Source: Bacillus stratosphericus (lineage in GTDB: Bacteria; Bacillota; Bacilli; Bacillales; Bacillaceae). Taken from it: a stretch of DNA of 64,000 nt. The translations under genes and the position numbers were made by a program. The number at the start of each line of letters is the position of its first letter. Within the stretch, counting starts at the first letter, position 1. The notes beneath the pieces were generated by a model. The model did not search any database, was not told the origin of the DNA, and saw only the letters and a list, made by a program, of their open reading frames with translations. The stretch lies in assembly GCF_020524495.1 (NCBI RefSeq), contig NZ_JAIVLB010000008.1, forward strand, positions 41,006-105,005, read 5' to 3'. Shown here one piece after another: positions 43,990-53,598 of this stretch.

Positions 43990-44568
43990 ATGAATGTTGA
44001 TAGGAGACAAATGATTTTAGATGGGGCTACAAAGGCGTTTACTCAATTCGGGTATAAAGCCACGACTATGGATCTTGTCGCGAGGCTTGCCAACGTCGGT
44101 AAAGGAACCATTTATACCTTTTTCAAAAACAAAGAAGAGCTGTTTGATGAAATTTTTACATCACTTTTATTGGAGATGAAGAAAATTGCGGACGAGGCAA
44201 TTGATGAGAAGAATCGTTTCTCTGAAAACCTTCACTTAGCACTCTTTGCAATATTGGAATTTAGAAAAAACCACCAACTTACAATTAAAATCTTTCAGGA
44301 AAATGCTGAGATTGGCACGTCAACTGTCAAGGAAATGATTGAAAAGATGGAGCAAATGATTATTCGCTATATTAAAACAAAAGTAAATGAAGCGATTGAA
44401 AAAGGCGACATTAAGCCTTGTGATCCTGAATTGACTGCATTTGTGATGGTAAAACTATATATTGCACTTATTTTTGATTGGGAAAAGCGATATGAGCCTT
44501 TAACAAAAGAAGAGGTAGCTGAATCTTTGGAGCTTTATGTATTAAAAGGACTTTCTGCAACAACGTAA
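43990..44568 (+). CDS. yhgD: TetR-family regulator YhgD
   Basis: 192 residues. TetR helix-turn-helix at about 8-52 (RRQMILDGATKAFTQFGYKA, NVGKGTIYTFFKNKEELF), followed by a helical ligand-binding domain. It sits 64 nt upstream of yhgE, and copies of one inverted repeat precede both genes, so it most likely controls yhgE and itself. Ligand unknown; TetR proteins next to YhgE/Pip-type transporters usually answer to membrane-active or toxic compounds. Confidence 0.9.
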   Translation: MNVDRRQMILDGATKAFTQFGYKATTMDLVARLANVGKGTIYTFFKNKEELFDEIFTSLLLEMKKIADEAIDEKNRFSENLHLALFAILEFRKNHQLTIKIFQENAEIGTSTVKEMIEKMEQMIIRYIKTKVNEAIEKGDIKPCDPELTAFVMVKLYIALIFDWEKRYEPLTKEEVAESLELYVLKGLSATT

Positions 44569-44583
44569 TTTTTTTTGAGTTCA

Positions 44584-44610
44584 AATGACCAAATTTGAAA
44601 TTTAGTCAAT
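44584..44610 (+). promoter_or_regulatory. Operator 2, before yhgE
   Basis: AATGACCAAA begins at 44584 and GTCAAT occupies 44605-44610. Half-site spacing (start to start 21 nt) and the leading word AATGACCAAA are identical to operator 1 at 43949-43975. Confidence 0.65.
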
Positions 44611-44632
44611 CATCAATGGGAGGAAAACAGCA

Positions 44633-46942
44633 ATGAATTTAATTCGGAATCAATGGAAAGACATTGTGACGAGCAAAGAACTACTGATCCCGATTTTCGC
44701 TGTCTTATTTATTCCGCTGATTTATAGTAGTGTATTTTTAAAGGCTTACTGGGATCCATACGGTACAGTTGATCAATTACCTGTAGCGGTCGTGAACTTG
44801 GATGAAGGCAGTCAGTATGAAGGTAAAACACTTCAAGTTGGCGCTGATTTAGTGAAGGAATTAAAGAAAAATGATCATTTTAAATGGCACTTTGTCGATA
44901 GTAAAAAAAAGGCCATCAATGGATTAAATAACAAGGCCTATTACCTTGTCGTAGAAATTCCAAAAGATTTCTCTAAAAATGCAAGTACAGTGCTAGACAA
45001 ACATCCGAAAAAATCGAATTTGAAATATTATACGAATCCAGGCGCAAACTATGCTGCGTCACAAATTGCGAATAATGCCATTATCAAATTAAAAGATTCG
45101 GTTTCAAAGGAAGTCACAAAAAATTATGCAGAAGTTATCCTTGATAACTTCAAAACCATTGCAAAAGGATTAGATCAAGCAAGCGATGGTGCGAAGAAAA
45201 TTGATGACGGAACAAAAAGCGCAAAAGACGGTAGTAAAAAGTTAAAAGACAACATGGCTCAATTGGCAGAAGGAACGTTGACATATAGTGAGGGTGTTCA
45301 TCAGTTCGCAGGAAAAATGGGGGAACTGAACTCAGGGATTCAATCTCTTGACAGCGGGCTTGTTCAGCTCTTAACGGGTTATCAAACCATTGATCAGAAA
45401 TTTGGAGAGCTTGGCACAGGAATTGATACATTGACTGCAGGATTAAACACAAGCCTTGAAGGACATCAACAGCTTGCTTCTAAAATGCCACAATTCACAG
45501 CAGGCATTGAACAACTCAACAATAAAGCACAATCATTTTCAGAGAAAATTGCAGCAGTAGAGAATGTATTGTCTTCACCAGATTTAGCGAATCTTGAAAA
45601 GATGTCGTCAAAGCTAGATCAGGTGAAAAAAAATGCAAAAGCGTTTAATACAAAACTTGCTTCTTTAAAAGAAGCACTGTCTAATCGAGATGAAAAAGTA
45701 AAAAGCATAATTCAAAACAGCTCAATGACAGATGAAGAGAAAAAGGCGGCAATGGATCAGCTTGAAAGCCTTCCTAAAATCGAACTGCCTGACCTATCTG
45801 GACTTGAGCAAAGCTTAGCAGCCTTACAGGAACTGCCTGACGCAAGTGAAGTTCAATCTGCGGTTGCTTCTGCAAAAGCACAATTACAGCAAATAAAGCA
45901 GCTGCCAGAGAAAACAGAACAGCTGTACACATCCACAGTTGCGATACAAAACGCCATTGATCAAATGACAACAGGTACAAATAAATTGTATCAAGGTGCA
46001 CTCAATCTTCAAACTGGCCAAGGTCAATTACAAGAAGGACTGCAAACAGCAAATGGGAAGCTTGATACAGCGAAAAGTGGTGCAGATAAGCTCGCAAATG
46101 GTTCAAGCCAGCTTAGTGCAGCGTTAAATAAGCTAGAAGGTGGTTCAGCGAGTATCCAAAGCAACACATCTAAGCTTGCTGAAGGCTCAAAATTGCTTGA
46201 TAAAGGATTGGGAGACTTAAAGAGCGGTACAGGAAAACTTTCCGATAAATTGAAAAGTGCCGCAGATGAAACAGGGGAAATTGATGTAGGTCAGGACAAT
46301 TACAATAAAATTGCCAGCCCAGTCAAAACAGAGAACGATACGGCGAAAAAGATTGATAATTATGGAACTGGGCTCACGCCTTATATTTTATCTATGGGAC
46401 TCTTTGTAGGGTCTCTCATGCTCACCGTCGTATTCCCGATGAAAGAACCTGCTGGACACCCAAGAAATGCGTTTGAATGGTTTATCAGCAAATATAGTGT
46501 GCTTCTACTTGTTGGTATTTTACAAGCAGTGATTGCAAGCTCTATGCTTATCTTTGGACTTGGACTTGAGGTGGAGAGTCTCTGGCGCTTCTATCTCTTT
46601 GCAATCATCGTCAGTCTGACCTTCTTAGCAATCATTCAGCTTCTGGCGACAACAATGGGGAACCCAGGACGCTTCATTGCTGTCATTATGTTGGTTCTTC
46701 AGCTTGCAGCAAGTGCGGGTACATTCCCGCTTGAGCTTGTACCAAAATTTTTCCAAGTCATTCATAATCTGCTTCCAATGACGTATACAATCAATGGATT
46801 TAGAACGATCATTGCAAGCGGTGATTACAGCTATCTATGGCATCAAGCAGCAATCCTTGGAACAGTTGCCATCATCATGATGGCGGCAACCACAGCATAC
46901 TTTGCTTGGAACGTAAGAAAAGTGAAACAAGACGAAGCTTAA
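44633..46942 (+). CDS. yhgE: YhgE/Pip-type membrane protein
   Basis: 769 residues. One N-terminal membrane helix (about 17-37), a large extracellular helical region (about 40-580) with YhgE heptad-like repeats (KKIDDGTKSAKDGSKKLKDN, KLYQGALNLQTGQGQLQEGL), and five to six C-terminal membrane helices (about 580-765) of the ABC-2 permease type. Relatives include Lactococcus Pip (phage receptor), EsaA of type VII secretion and MmpL-like exporters. Export of a lipid-like or toxic molecule is a guess. Regulated by YhgD. Confidence 0.88.
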   Translation: MNLIRNQWKDIVTSKELLIPIFAVLFIPLIYSSVFLKAYWDPYGTVDQLPVAVVNLDEGSQYEGKTLQVGADLVKELKKNDHFKWHFVDSKKKAINGLNNKAYYLVVEIPKDFSKNASTVLDKHPKKSNLKYYTNPGANYAASQIANNAIIKLKDSVSKEVTKNYAEVILDNFKTIAKGLDQASDGAKKIDDGTKSAKDGSKKLKDNMAQLAEGTLTYSEGVHQFAGKMGELNSGIQSLDSGLVQLLTGYQTIDQKFGELGTGIDTLTAGLNTSLEGHQQLASKMPQFTAGIEQLNNKAQSFSEKIAAVENVLSSPDLANLEKMSSKLDQVKKNAKAFNTKLASLKEALSNRDEKVKSIIQNSSMTDEEKKAAMDQLESLPKIELPDLSGLEQSLAALQELPDASEVQSAVASAKAQLQQIKQLPEKTEQLYTSTVAIQNAIDQMTTGTNKLYQGALNLQTGQGQLQEGLQTANGKLDTAKSGADKLANGSSQLSAALNKLEGGSASIQSNTSKLAEGSKLLDKGLGDLKSGTGKLSDKLKSAADETGEIDVGQDNYNKIASPVKTENDTAKKIDNYGTGLTPYILSMGLFVGSLMLTVVFPMKEPAGHPRNAFEWFISKYSVLLLVGILQAVIASSMLIFGLGLEVESLWRFYLFAIIVSLTFLAIIQLLATTMGNPGRFIAVIMLVLQLAASAGTFPLELVPKFFQVIHNLLPMTYTINGFRTIIASGDYSYLWHQAAILGTVAIIMMAATTAYFAWNVRKVKQDEA

Positions 46943-46948
46943 GGAGTA

Positions 46949-46982
46949 AATCCTTTCTCTTTCAATGAGAAAGGATTTTTTC
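46949..46982 (+). terminator. Terminator of yhgE
   Basis: AATCCTTTCTC (46949-46959) / GAGAAAGGATT (46967-46977) followed by T. Confidence 0.92.
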
Positions 46983-47089
46983 TATTAGAACATTAGACAT
47001 CAGAAACCCGAAGCGATATATTTTAAGAAGAGATGCTGAAAAAGGTATACATGGAAGGAATTGCTTTCAGACAAAGGAGGAAATGTCGA

Positions 47090-48139
47090 ATGACAACGGA
47101 AGTAAATGAAACGGTTCAACTCATTCAAAAGCTCGTATCAATTCCAAGCCCATCAGGAAATACAGAAAAGATAATCGGTTTTGTTGAATGTTTTTTACAA
47201 GATTTGAATATAGAGACAAAGCGAAATCGAAAAGGCGGATTAATTGCCACAATAAAAGGATCGGATGACGGGGAACACCGCATGCTGACCGCGCATGTTG
47301 ATACACTTGGTGCGATGGTCAAGGAAATTAAGTCAAATGGTCGAATTCGTCTTGCACTAATCGGGGGCTTCCAATATAACTCAATTGAAGGAGAATATTG
47401 TGAAATTGAAACAGTATCAGGACGAACATATAAAGGGACAATCCTCATGCATCAAACGTCTGTTCACGTATATGAGGATGCTGGAAAGGCGAAACGAAAC
47501 CAAGAGAATATGGAGATTCGTCTAGATGAAAAGGTGAAAAATGCAGACGATGTCAAAGCACTTGGAATCCAAGTAGGGGACTTTATCTCGTTTGATCCTA
47601 GAGTAGAAGTGTCATCTTCAGGCTTTATTAAATCTAGACATCTTGATGATAAGGCAAGTGTGGCGTTATTGCTGCAATTGATTCACCGCATTCAAACAGA
47701 AAACATCACATTGCCACATACGACGCACTTCTTAATTTCTAATAATGAAGAAATCGGATACGGCGGAAACTCGAATATTCCAGAAGAAACGGTGGAGTAT
47801 TTGGCTGTCGATATGGGAGCCATCGGCGACGGTCAATCAACGGATGAATACAGTGTGTCCATTTGTGTGAAAGATTCAAGTGGGCCTTATCATTACGGTT
47901 TACGCAAGCATTTAGCGACATTAGCAGAAGAGAATGAGGTTGATTACCGACTTGATATTTATCCTTTTTATGGCTCAGATGCCTCAGCAGCTATTAGAGC
48001 CGGTCACGATATCATTCATGGACTGATCGGTCCTGGTATTGACTCCTCGCATGCTTTTGAAAGAACACATGAAGACTCGCTGATCCATACAGCCAACCTT
48101 CTTTATCACTATGTTCAATCAACATTAATTACAGCATAA
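47090..48139 (+). CDS. yhfE: M42-family metallopeptidase (glutamyl aminopeptidase type) YhfE
   Basis: 349 residues from the ATG at 47090 (MTTEVNETVQLIQ), with AAAGGAGG upstream; the in-frame ATG at 47033 has no ribosome site. Di-zinc ligands: TAHVDTLG (about 69-76), SRHLDDKAS, NEEIGYGG, VDMGAIGD and the last His in IDSSHAFERTH. M42 enzymes are cytosolic dodecameric aminopeptidases that finish peptide degradation; some were misnamed endoglucanases. Converges on gltT over a shared terminator. Confidence 0.92.
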   Translation: MTTEVNETVQLIQKLVSIPSPSGNTEKIIGFVECFLQDLNIETKRNRKGGLIATIKGSDDGEHRMLTAHVDTLGAMVKEIKSNGRIRLALIGGFQYNSIEGEYCEIETVSGRTYKGTILMHQTSVHVYEDAGKAKRNQENMEIRLDEKVKNADDVKALGIQVGDFISFDPRVEVSSSGFIKSRHLDDKASVALLLQLIHRIQTENITLPHTTHFLISNNEEIGYGGNSNIPEETVEYLAVDMGAIGDGQSTDEYSVSICVKDSSGPYHYGLRKHLATLAEENEVDYRLDIYPFYGSDASAAIRAGHDIIHGLIGPGIDSSHAFERTHEDSLIHTANLLYHYVQSTLITA

Positions 48140-48150
48140 AAAAAGAACCC

Positions 48151-48177
48151 AGAACCCCATCTATTGGGGTTCTTTTT
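48151..48177. terminator. Terminator between yhfE and gltT
   Basis: AGAACCCC (48151-48158) / GGGGTTCT (48166-48173) followed by TTTT; A-run on the other side allows use by gltT. Confidence 0.88.
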
Positions 48178-48179
48178 GA

Positions 48180-49469
48180 TTAGCTTGAAAGTTGTGTTGG
48201 CTCAGGAACATCTTGTGCAGTCATCACACGATGTCCTTTTTCAGGGTCATATTGCCCTTCCCATTTAGACATCACGACAGCTGCAAGTGCATTACCTGTT
48301 AAGTTGACAACAGTCCGTGCCATATCCATGATACGGTCAACACCTGCAATAAATGCTAGGCCTTCAGCAGGTACACCGATCGTTCCAAGTGTTGCGAGTA
48401 ATACGACAAATGAAGTACCAGGAACGGCAGCCATACCTTTTGATGTTACCATCAGCACAAGAACAAGTGTGAGTTGCTGTACGATCGTCAGGTCTATGCC
48501 ATATACTTGTGCAAGGAAAAGCGCGGCGATGGATTGATATAAGACGGAGCCGTCCAAGTTAAACGTATAGCCGATTGGGATAACGAAAGAAACAATTCCC
48601 TTTGGACATCCGATGCGCTCCATTTTATCCATAACTCGTGGTAAAACCGTTTCGGAGCTGGATGTACTAAAAGCAAGAAGCATTTCGTCTTTCATGTAAG
48701 CGAGAAATCTGAAAATATTGACGCCAATCATCTTTCCAATAATTCCGAATACAACGATAAGGAAGAGCGCCAGCGCAAAATAAACAAGACCTACGAGCTT
48801 ACCTAATGAAATTAGAGATTCAAGACCAAATTTTGATACTGTGACACCAATGAGTGCAAAGACACCAAATGGTGCAGCTTTCATTACAACATTAACGACA
48901 TGGAACATGGCGTGTGATACCCCTTCAAAGAAGGCGAGCACAGGTTTGCCTCTTTCACCGATTGCTGAAACGCCAAGTGCAAATAGAACAGTGAAGAAAA
49001 TAATTGCAAGCAAATCACCTTCCGCCAGTGATTGGAAGAAGTTCGTCGGAACGATATGAAGGAACGTATCAGCAACTGATTTACTGCTTTGTTCTTTTTC
49101 CGTTTCAACATACTGGCTTATATCTTGTTTTTCTGTATGTCCAAAGTCAACGCCCGCTCCTGGGTGAGCGACGTTCGCGAGGACAAGACCGAGGAGGATC
49201 GCAAATGTTGTGATAATTTCAAAATAAAGAATGGTTCTAAAACCAAGCTTCCCTACTTTTTTACCATCACCGGCACCTGCAACTCCTAGAATTAAACTAG
49301 AAACGACAATCGGGATGACAATCATCTTAATGAGTCTTAAGAAGAAGTCTCCAATTGGCTTTAAATATGTCTCAACACCTGGGTTACCGAAAAAGATTGC
49401 ACCAACCACGACACCGAGAATGAGACCGATTAGGATTTGAGTAGCTAATCCAAATTTTAATTTTTTCAT
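48180..49469 (-). CDS. gltT: Proton/sodium-glutamate symporter GltT
   Basis: 429 residues from the ATG ending 49469 (MKKLKFGLATQILIGL), with GGGAGG upstream; a longer frame starts on that site. DAACS family: eight membrane helices plus hairpins HP1 with serine motif TSSSETVLP and HP2 MAAVPGTSFVVLLATLG; the substrate/ion motif NLDGSVLY replaces NMDG. The main glutamate/aspartate (and glyphosate) uptake system in B. subtilis. An insertion about 110-140 (DISQYVETEKEQSSKS) is an extracellular loop. Confidence 0.94.
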   Translation of the reverse strand: MKKLKFGLATQILIGLILGVVVGAIFFGNPGVETYLKPIGDFFLRLIKMIVIPIVVSSLILGVAGAGDGKKVGKLGFRTILYFEIITTFAILLGLVLANVAHPGAGVDFGHTEKQDISQYVETEKEQSSKSVADTFLHIVPTNFFQSLAEGDLLAIIFFTVLFALGVSAIGERGKPVLAFFEGVSHAMFHVVNVVMKAAPFGVFALIGVTVSKFGLESLISLGKLVGLVYFALALFLIVVFGIIGKMIGVNIFRFLAYMKDEMLLAFSTSSSETVLPRVMDKMERIGCPKGIVSFVIPIGYTFNLDGSVLYQSIAALFLAQVYGIDLTIVQQLTLVLVLMVTSKGMAAVPGTSFVVLLATLGTIGVPAEGLAFIAGVDRIMDMARTVVNLTGNALAAVVMSKWEGQYDPEKGHRVMTAQDVPEPTQLSS

Positions 49470-49743
49470 AGATTTCCTCCCTGACATACTTCATTAAAGG
49501 AATATTCCCATCATATTAAGTTTTAATAGATGAATTAAAGTATAACTAAAATTAAAGAAGTCCGTCCACGATTAAATTATATTGAGAAAATACAAAATTA
49601 TAAGAAAAAATGGATATTTCGACCCCTCTTCCTTCTATAAAGTCAATAAAAAGTGCCTTCAGGCCTAAAATTCATTATATAAAAATACTAAAAAACCCTT
49701 TTAGTATCAAGGGTTTTCCCTTTTTACCTATTTTTCAGAAAAA
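49470..49743. other. Intergenic region upstream of gltT
   Basis: AT-rich, no ORF with a ribosome site. It contains a hairpin AACCCTT (49694-49700) / AAGGGTT (49709-49715) with T-rich flanks on both strands that could end transcription from either side. The gltT promoter should be here, but I could not pick one with confidence. Confidence 0.5.
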
Positions 49744-49790
49744 ATAAAAAGCACTTTTGACTCCAACCGATAGTTGAGGAAAAAAGTGCC
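49744..49790 (-). terminator. Terminator of yhfH
   Basis: Minus strand GCACTTTT (49789-49782) / AAAAGTGC (49758-49751) with an inner CAAC/GTTG pair, followed by TTTTTATTTT. Confidence 0.8.
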
Positions 49791-49808
49791 TGTTTATTCA
49801 ATTTTTAT

Positions 49809-49946
49809 CTATTTAAAATAACTTACTTGTGAGCATTCCTCACATTCATTACCATAACACTCGTGCTGTTCCATTAAGTCATTTCCACATTTTGTGCATT
49901 TCTTTGAGGGCAAATTTCTAAAAAACTCAGTGATTTTTCCTAGCAT
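49809..49946 (-). CDS. yhfH: YhfH-family zinc-finger-like micro-protein (45 aa)
   Basis: ATG ending 49946 with TTGGAGGATGACAA upstream. The product starts MLGKITEFFRNLPSKKC and contains CTKCG, HECYGNECEECS: five cysteines and a histidine that suggest a small metal ribbon. Length and opening match the YhfH family (about 46 aa), found next to gltT/yhfI in Bacillus. It has its own promoter and terminator. Role unknown. Confidence 0.85.
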   Translation of the reverse strand: MLGKITEFFRNLPSKKCTKCGNDLMEQHECYGNECEECSQVSYFK

Positions 49947-49977
49947 TTGTCATCCTCCAATACATTTTGTTGCTATT

Positions 49978-50007
49978 ATTGTATTATAACAGGTTAATAA
50001 TTGTCAA
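49978..50007 (-). promoter_or_regulatory. Promoter of yhfH
   Basis: Minus strand TTGACA (50007-50002), 18-nt spacer, TACAAT (49983-49978), 31 nt before the ATG. Confidence 0.65.
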
Positions 50008-50097
50008 TCTGTTTTGTAACAACGGGCAAGAAGAATGCTTTTTCCATTAAAAATGGGTATATTGTAAGAAGGGGATTTTTAGAAAAAGGAGGTAAGA

Positions 50098-50847
50098 ATG
50101 TCGATGAAATTAACCGTTATTGGATGCTACGGAGGGTTTCCAGCAGTTGGTGAAGCGACGTCAGGCTATCTTTTTGAATCAGATGGTTTTCGGCTCCTTG
50201 TAGACTGCGGGAGTAGCGTTCTTTCAAAGCTTCAGCAATACATTGATATAGAAGAATTAGATGCTGTTCTCCTTTGGCATTATCATCACGACCATATTGC
50301 AGATATCGGACCTCTTCAATATGCTAAATTGGTGGGGTATCATTTAGGGAAAAGTAGTGGTCCGCTTCCGATCTATGGACATACTGGTGATCCAGAAGCG
50401 TTTCTTCGGCTTTCTGATGATGTACATACAAAGGCAAAGCCTTATCATCCGGGAGAATGCCTTCAAATTGGCCCATTTCAAATTGATTTTTTGAAAACGG
50501 TTCATCCGGTAGAATGCTATGCCATGAGAATTCATGCTGATGATGCTGTTGTGGTGTATACAGCCGACTCTAGCTATAAGGAAGCATTTATCCCATTTAG
50601 CAAGGATGCTGATCTTCTCATTGCCGAAAGCAATTTTTACGCTGGGCAAGACGGATCGAGTGCAGGACATATGAACAGCACTGATGTGGGCAAGATTGCA
50701 AATGAAGCAAATGTTGGAGAACTAATGATCACACATCTGCCTCATGTCGGTCGGCATAAAGACCTAGTCAATGAAGCACAGGCGTTATATACTGGCAGTA
50801 TACAGCTTGCCCATTCAGGGCTTAGATGGAACAAGGGAGGAAGATAG
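50098..50847 (+). CDS. yhfI: Metallo-beta-lactamase-fold hydrolase YhfI
   Basis: 249 residues. Metal motif HYHHDHIAD (about 61-69; HxHxDH), VHPVECYAMRI, YTADSSY and the final His in MITHLPHVGRH. Close to the RNase Z / cyclic-nucleotide phosphodiesterase-like branch; exact substrate unknown. Only 2 nt separate its stop from the lplJ start, so the two are cotranscribed and translationally coupled. Ribosome site AAAAGGAGGTAAGA. Confidence 0.88.
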   Translation: MSMKLTVIGCYGGFPAVGEATSGYLFESDGFRLLVDCGSSVLSKLQQYIDIEELDAVLLWHYHHDHIADIGPLQYAKLVGYHLGKSSGPLPIYGHTGDPEAFLRLSDDVHTKAKPYHPGECLQIGPFQIDFLKTVHPVECYAMRIHADDAVVVYTADSSYKEAFIPFSKDADLLIAESNFYAGQDGSSAGHMNSTDVGKIANEANVGELMITHLPHVGRHKDLVNEAQALYTGSIQLAHSGLRWNKGGR

Positions 50848-50849
50848 AG

Positions 50850-51839
50850 TTGCTGTTTATCGATAACGAACAACATGATGATCCAATGATTAATTTGGCA
50901 ATTGAAGAGTATTGCCTAAAATATTTAGATCCCGAAGAAACGAATTTGCTGTTTTATATTAACCAGCCATCCATTATAATTGGAAAGAACCAAAATACAA
51001 TAGAAGAAATCAACACAAAATATGTGGAAGACAACGGAATTAAAGTCGTTCGCCGCCTATCAGGCGGTGGTGCAGTTTACCATGACAAAGGAAACTTAAA
51101 CTTCAGCTTTATCACAAAAGACGATGGGGAAAGCTTCCATAACTTTAAAAAGTTCACAGATCCAGTCATCAAAGCGCTAGAAAAGCTAGGAGTCAAAGCT
51201 GAATTAAGCGGCAGAAATGATATCATGGCAGACGGGCGTAAAATTTCTGGGAATGCTCAATTTGCGACGAGAGGACGTATTTTCAGTCATGGCACACTCC
51301 TATTTGATTCAGAAATTGAACATGTGGTCTCTGCATTAAATGTTAAAAAAGAAAAGATTGAATCTAAAGGCATTAAATCCATTAGAAGCAGGGTTGCCAA
51401 TATTAGTGAACTGTTGGATCAAAAGATGACAACTGAAGAATTTAGAAAGATTCTTTTAAGCTACATTTTTGATACGAATGGGGACGTACCTCAATATCAA
51501 CTGACAGAAAAGGATTGGAAAAACATTCATGACATTTCCCGGGATCGATATCAAAAATGGGAATGGAACTATGGCCGTTCACCTAAGTTTAATTTGCAGC
51601 ACTCAAAGCGATTCACAGCAGGCTCTATTGATCTACGATTAGAGGTGAAAAAAGGGCTCATTCAGGATTGTAAAATCTTTGGTGACTTCTTTGGCGTTGG
51701 GGATATTGTGGATATTGAACAAAGACTCATTGGAAAGCAATATGACCGTAAAACCATTAGCGACGTATTAGAAGATATGGATATGCACCACTATTTTGGC
51801 AACGTATCGAAAGAAAACTTTCTTGATTTGATTTATTAA
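50850..51839 (+). CDS. lplJ: Lipoate-protein ligase LplJ
   Basis: 329 residues from the TTG at 50850 (MLFIDNEQHDDPMINLAIEE), with GGAGG 9-10 nt upstream. Lipoyl-ligase motif RRLSGGGAVYHDKGNLNFSF (about 71-90), KISGNAQF with the catalytic lysine, and a C-terminal accessory domain (about 250-329). It activates free lipoate with ATP and attaches it to GcvH and E2 subunits. Starts 2 nt after yhfI. B. subtilis counterpart: lplJ (yhfJ). Confidence 0.93.
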   Translation: MLFIDNEQHDDPMINLAIEEYCLKYLDPEETNLLFYINQPSIIIGKNQNTIEEINTKYVEDNGIKVVRRLSGGGAVYHDKGNLNFSFITKDDGESFHNFKKFTDPVIKALEKLGVKAELSGRNDIMADGRKISGNAQFATRGRIFSHGTLLFDSEIEHVVSALNVKKEKIESKGIKSIRSRVANISELLDQKMTTEEFRKILLSYIFDTNGDVPQYQLTEKDWKNIHDISRDRYQKWEWNYGRSPKFNLQHSKRFTAGSIDLRLEVKKGLIQDCKIFGDFFGVGDIVDIEQRLIGKQYDRKTISDVLEDMDMHHYFGNVSKENFLDLIY

Positions 51840-51911
51840 ATGATGGATAAGCTCGGCTAGAGATAGCGTTGCTTTTCTATCCAAAGAAATGAAAGCGATT
51901 CACATTTGAGC

Positions 51912-51941
51912 TTGTGGATTTTTTCGATTGTCTATTATAAT
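51912..51941 (+). promoter_or_regulatory. Promoter of lcfB
   Basis: TTGTGG (51912-51917), 18-nt spacer, TATAAT (51936-51941). The FadR operator lies about 20 nt after the expected +1. Confidence 0.6.
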
Positions 51942-51968
51942 AGAAAGGAGGAATGTTTGGCCATAAAA

Positions 51969-51986
51969 TGAATGGCTATTCATTCA
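51969..51986 (+). promoter_or_regulatory. FadR operator upstream of lcfB
   Basis: TGAATGGCTATTCATTCA fits the Bacillus FadR (YsiA) consensus TGAATGAnTAnTCATTCA with a single mismatch. FadR represses fatty-acid degradation genes and is released by long-chain acyl-CoA, the product of LcfB. Confidence 0.8.
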
Positions 51987-52011
51987 TTGATGATGCATAA
52001 GGGGTGGGAGA

Positions 52012-53565
52012 ATGGATTTGATCAAAAATCTTCAACAGACTGCGATGACCAAGGGAGAAAACATCGCACTTATCTTTGAAGGAAACAAGTGGACCTATCG
52101 AGAGCTGATGACAAGTGTCGAGCGCTTTGCAGATGGCTTAGTCAACGAAGGATTTCAAGCAGGGGATCATATTGCGCTTATTTTAGGGAATTCACCGCAT
52201 TTTGTCATTTCTTTTTTTGGAGCATTAAAGGCAGGACTTGTCGTTGTACCCGTCAACCCAACGTACACGCCAAGTGAAATCGGATATATGCTCACCACAG
52301 GTGATGTGAAGGGCATAGTTGCGGCACATCAGCTTCTGCCAGTTTACGAACAAGTGTATGAACAGCTTCCTTCCATCGATCGAGTGATCATTTGTGCAGA
52401 AAACGAATCTGCGTGCAGATCAAGTATAAAGGAAGTATCTGATCGCCTTGTTTTCTTTGGAAAGCTTGTATCTGGACATGCACCAGAAACAAAACATCCT
52501 TCTATTCAACCTGATGATACTGCTGTTATTTTATTTACATCTGGCACTACAGGAAAACCAAAGGGTGCGATGCTCACTCACTTCAATCTTTATTCAAATG
52601 CCAGAGACATTACTGAGTATCTATCTATCGGTGAAAAGGACAAGGTGATTGCGGCTTTGCCGATGTTTCATGTATTTTGTTTGACGGTCTGTATGAATGC
52701 ACCGTTGATTCATGGCGCGACCATTTATGTCCTTCCTCATTTTAGCCCAACAGTGCTATTGCGCATGATGGAAAAAGAAAAACCGACACTATTTGTTGGT
52801 GTTCCAACCATGTATAATTATTTATACCGCAAAGAAGGTCATGATGAGGCGATGAAATCAGTGAGAATTTGTATCTCAGGGGGTGCCTCTATGCCCGTTG
52901 CCTTACTTTATGGTTTTGAGGAGAAATTTGGTGTGAGAGTGCTGGAGGGTTATGGTTTATCAGAGGCTTCCCCAGTGACTGCATTCAATCCCATTGACGG
53001 AAAAAGAAAACCAGGTTCAGTCGGGATCGATATTATGAACGTGAAGAATAAGATCGTGAATGAACTTGGAGACGAAGTCGGTCCGAATGAAGTCGGAGAA
53101 CTCATTGCAAAAGGGCCAAATATTATGAAAGGCTATTATCAAATGCCAGAAGATACAGAGGCAGCACTGAGGGGCGGCTGGCTGTATACAGGAGATTTGG
53201 CCAGAAGAGATGAGGACGGATATATTTATATTGTCGATCGGAAAAAGGATATGATTCTTGTTGGCGGATATAATGTCTATCCAAGAGAAGTAGAAGAAGT
53301 TCTTTATCAACATGAAGCTGTAGAAGAAGCCGTCGTCATCGGTGTTCCAGATCCAAACACAGGAGAGGCTGTCGCCTGTTACATTTCCCCTAAGAAACAT
53401 GCTCACATCAATCAAGATGACATCATTACACATTGTTCACGCTATTTAGCGAAATATAAGCAGCCCCAAACGATCCATTTCATAGATAATATTCCAAAAA
53501 ACACAACAGGGAAAATTTTAAGAAGAGCGCTAAAGGACAAGTACCAAACAGAAGAAAGCAAATAA
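52012..53565 (+). CDS. lcfB: Long-chain fatty-acid-CoA ligase
   Basis: 517 residues, ANL adenylate-forming family. ATP motif [15 protein letters not shown] (about 176-190), substrate gate [24 protein letters not shown], hinge [20 protein letters not shown] and the catalytic lysine near the C-terminus ([11 protein letters not shown]). It activates fatty acids to acyl-CoA for beta-oxidation. A FadR operator and a promoter lie upstream. Ribosome site GGGGTGGGAGA. Counterpart of B. subtilis lcfB (yhfL). Confidence 0.93.
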   Translation: MDLIKNLQQTAMTKGENIALIFEGNKWTYRELMTSVERFADGLVNEGFQAGDHIALILGNSPHFVISFFGALKAGLVVVPVNPTYTPSEIGYMLTTGDVKGIVAAHQLLPVYEQVYEQLPSIDRVIICAENESACRSSIKEVSDRLVFFGKLVSGHAPETKHPSIQPDDTAVILFTSGTTGKPKGAMLTHFNLYSNARDITEYLSIGEKDKVIAALPMFHVFCLTVCMNAPLIHGATIYVLPHFSPTVLLRMMEKEKPTLFVGVPTMYNYLYRKEGHDEAMKSVRICISGGASMPVALLYGFEEKFGVRVLEGYGLSEASPVTAFNPIDGKRKPGSVGIDIMNVKNKIVNELGDEVGPNEVGELIAKGPNIMKGYYQMPEDTEAALRGGWLYTGDLARRDEDGYIYIVDRKKDMILVGGYNVYPREVEEVLYQHEAVEEAVVIGVPDPNTGEAVACYISPKKHAHINQDDIITHCSRYLAKYKQPQTIHFIDNIPKNTTGKILRRALKDKYQTEESK

Positions 53566-53567
53566 TG

Positions 53568-53598
53568 AAAGGGAGTCTCTATGAGGAGGCTCCCTTTT
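53568..53598 (+). terminator. Terminator of lcfB
   Basis: AAAGGGAG (53568-53575) / CTCCCTTTT (53590-53598). Confidence 0.75.

Noticed and set aside
51953..52000. Leader peptide between the lcfB promoter and gene (ATG at 51953 after AAAGGAGG)
   Set aside because: The ribosome site abuts the ATG; a TTG alternative gives only four codons. No structure links it to lcfB.
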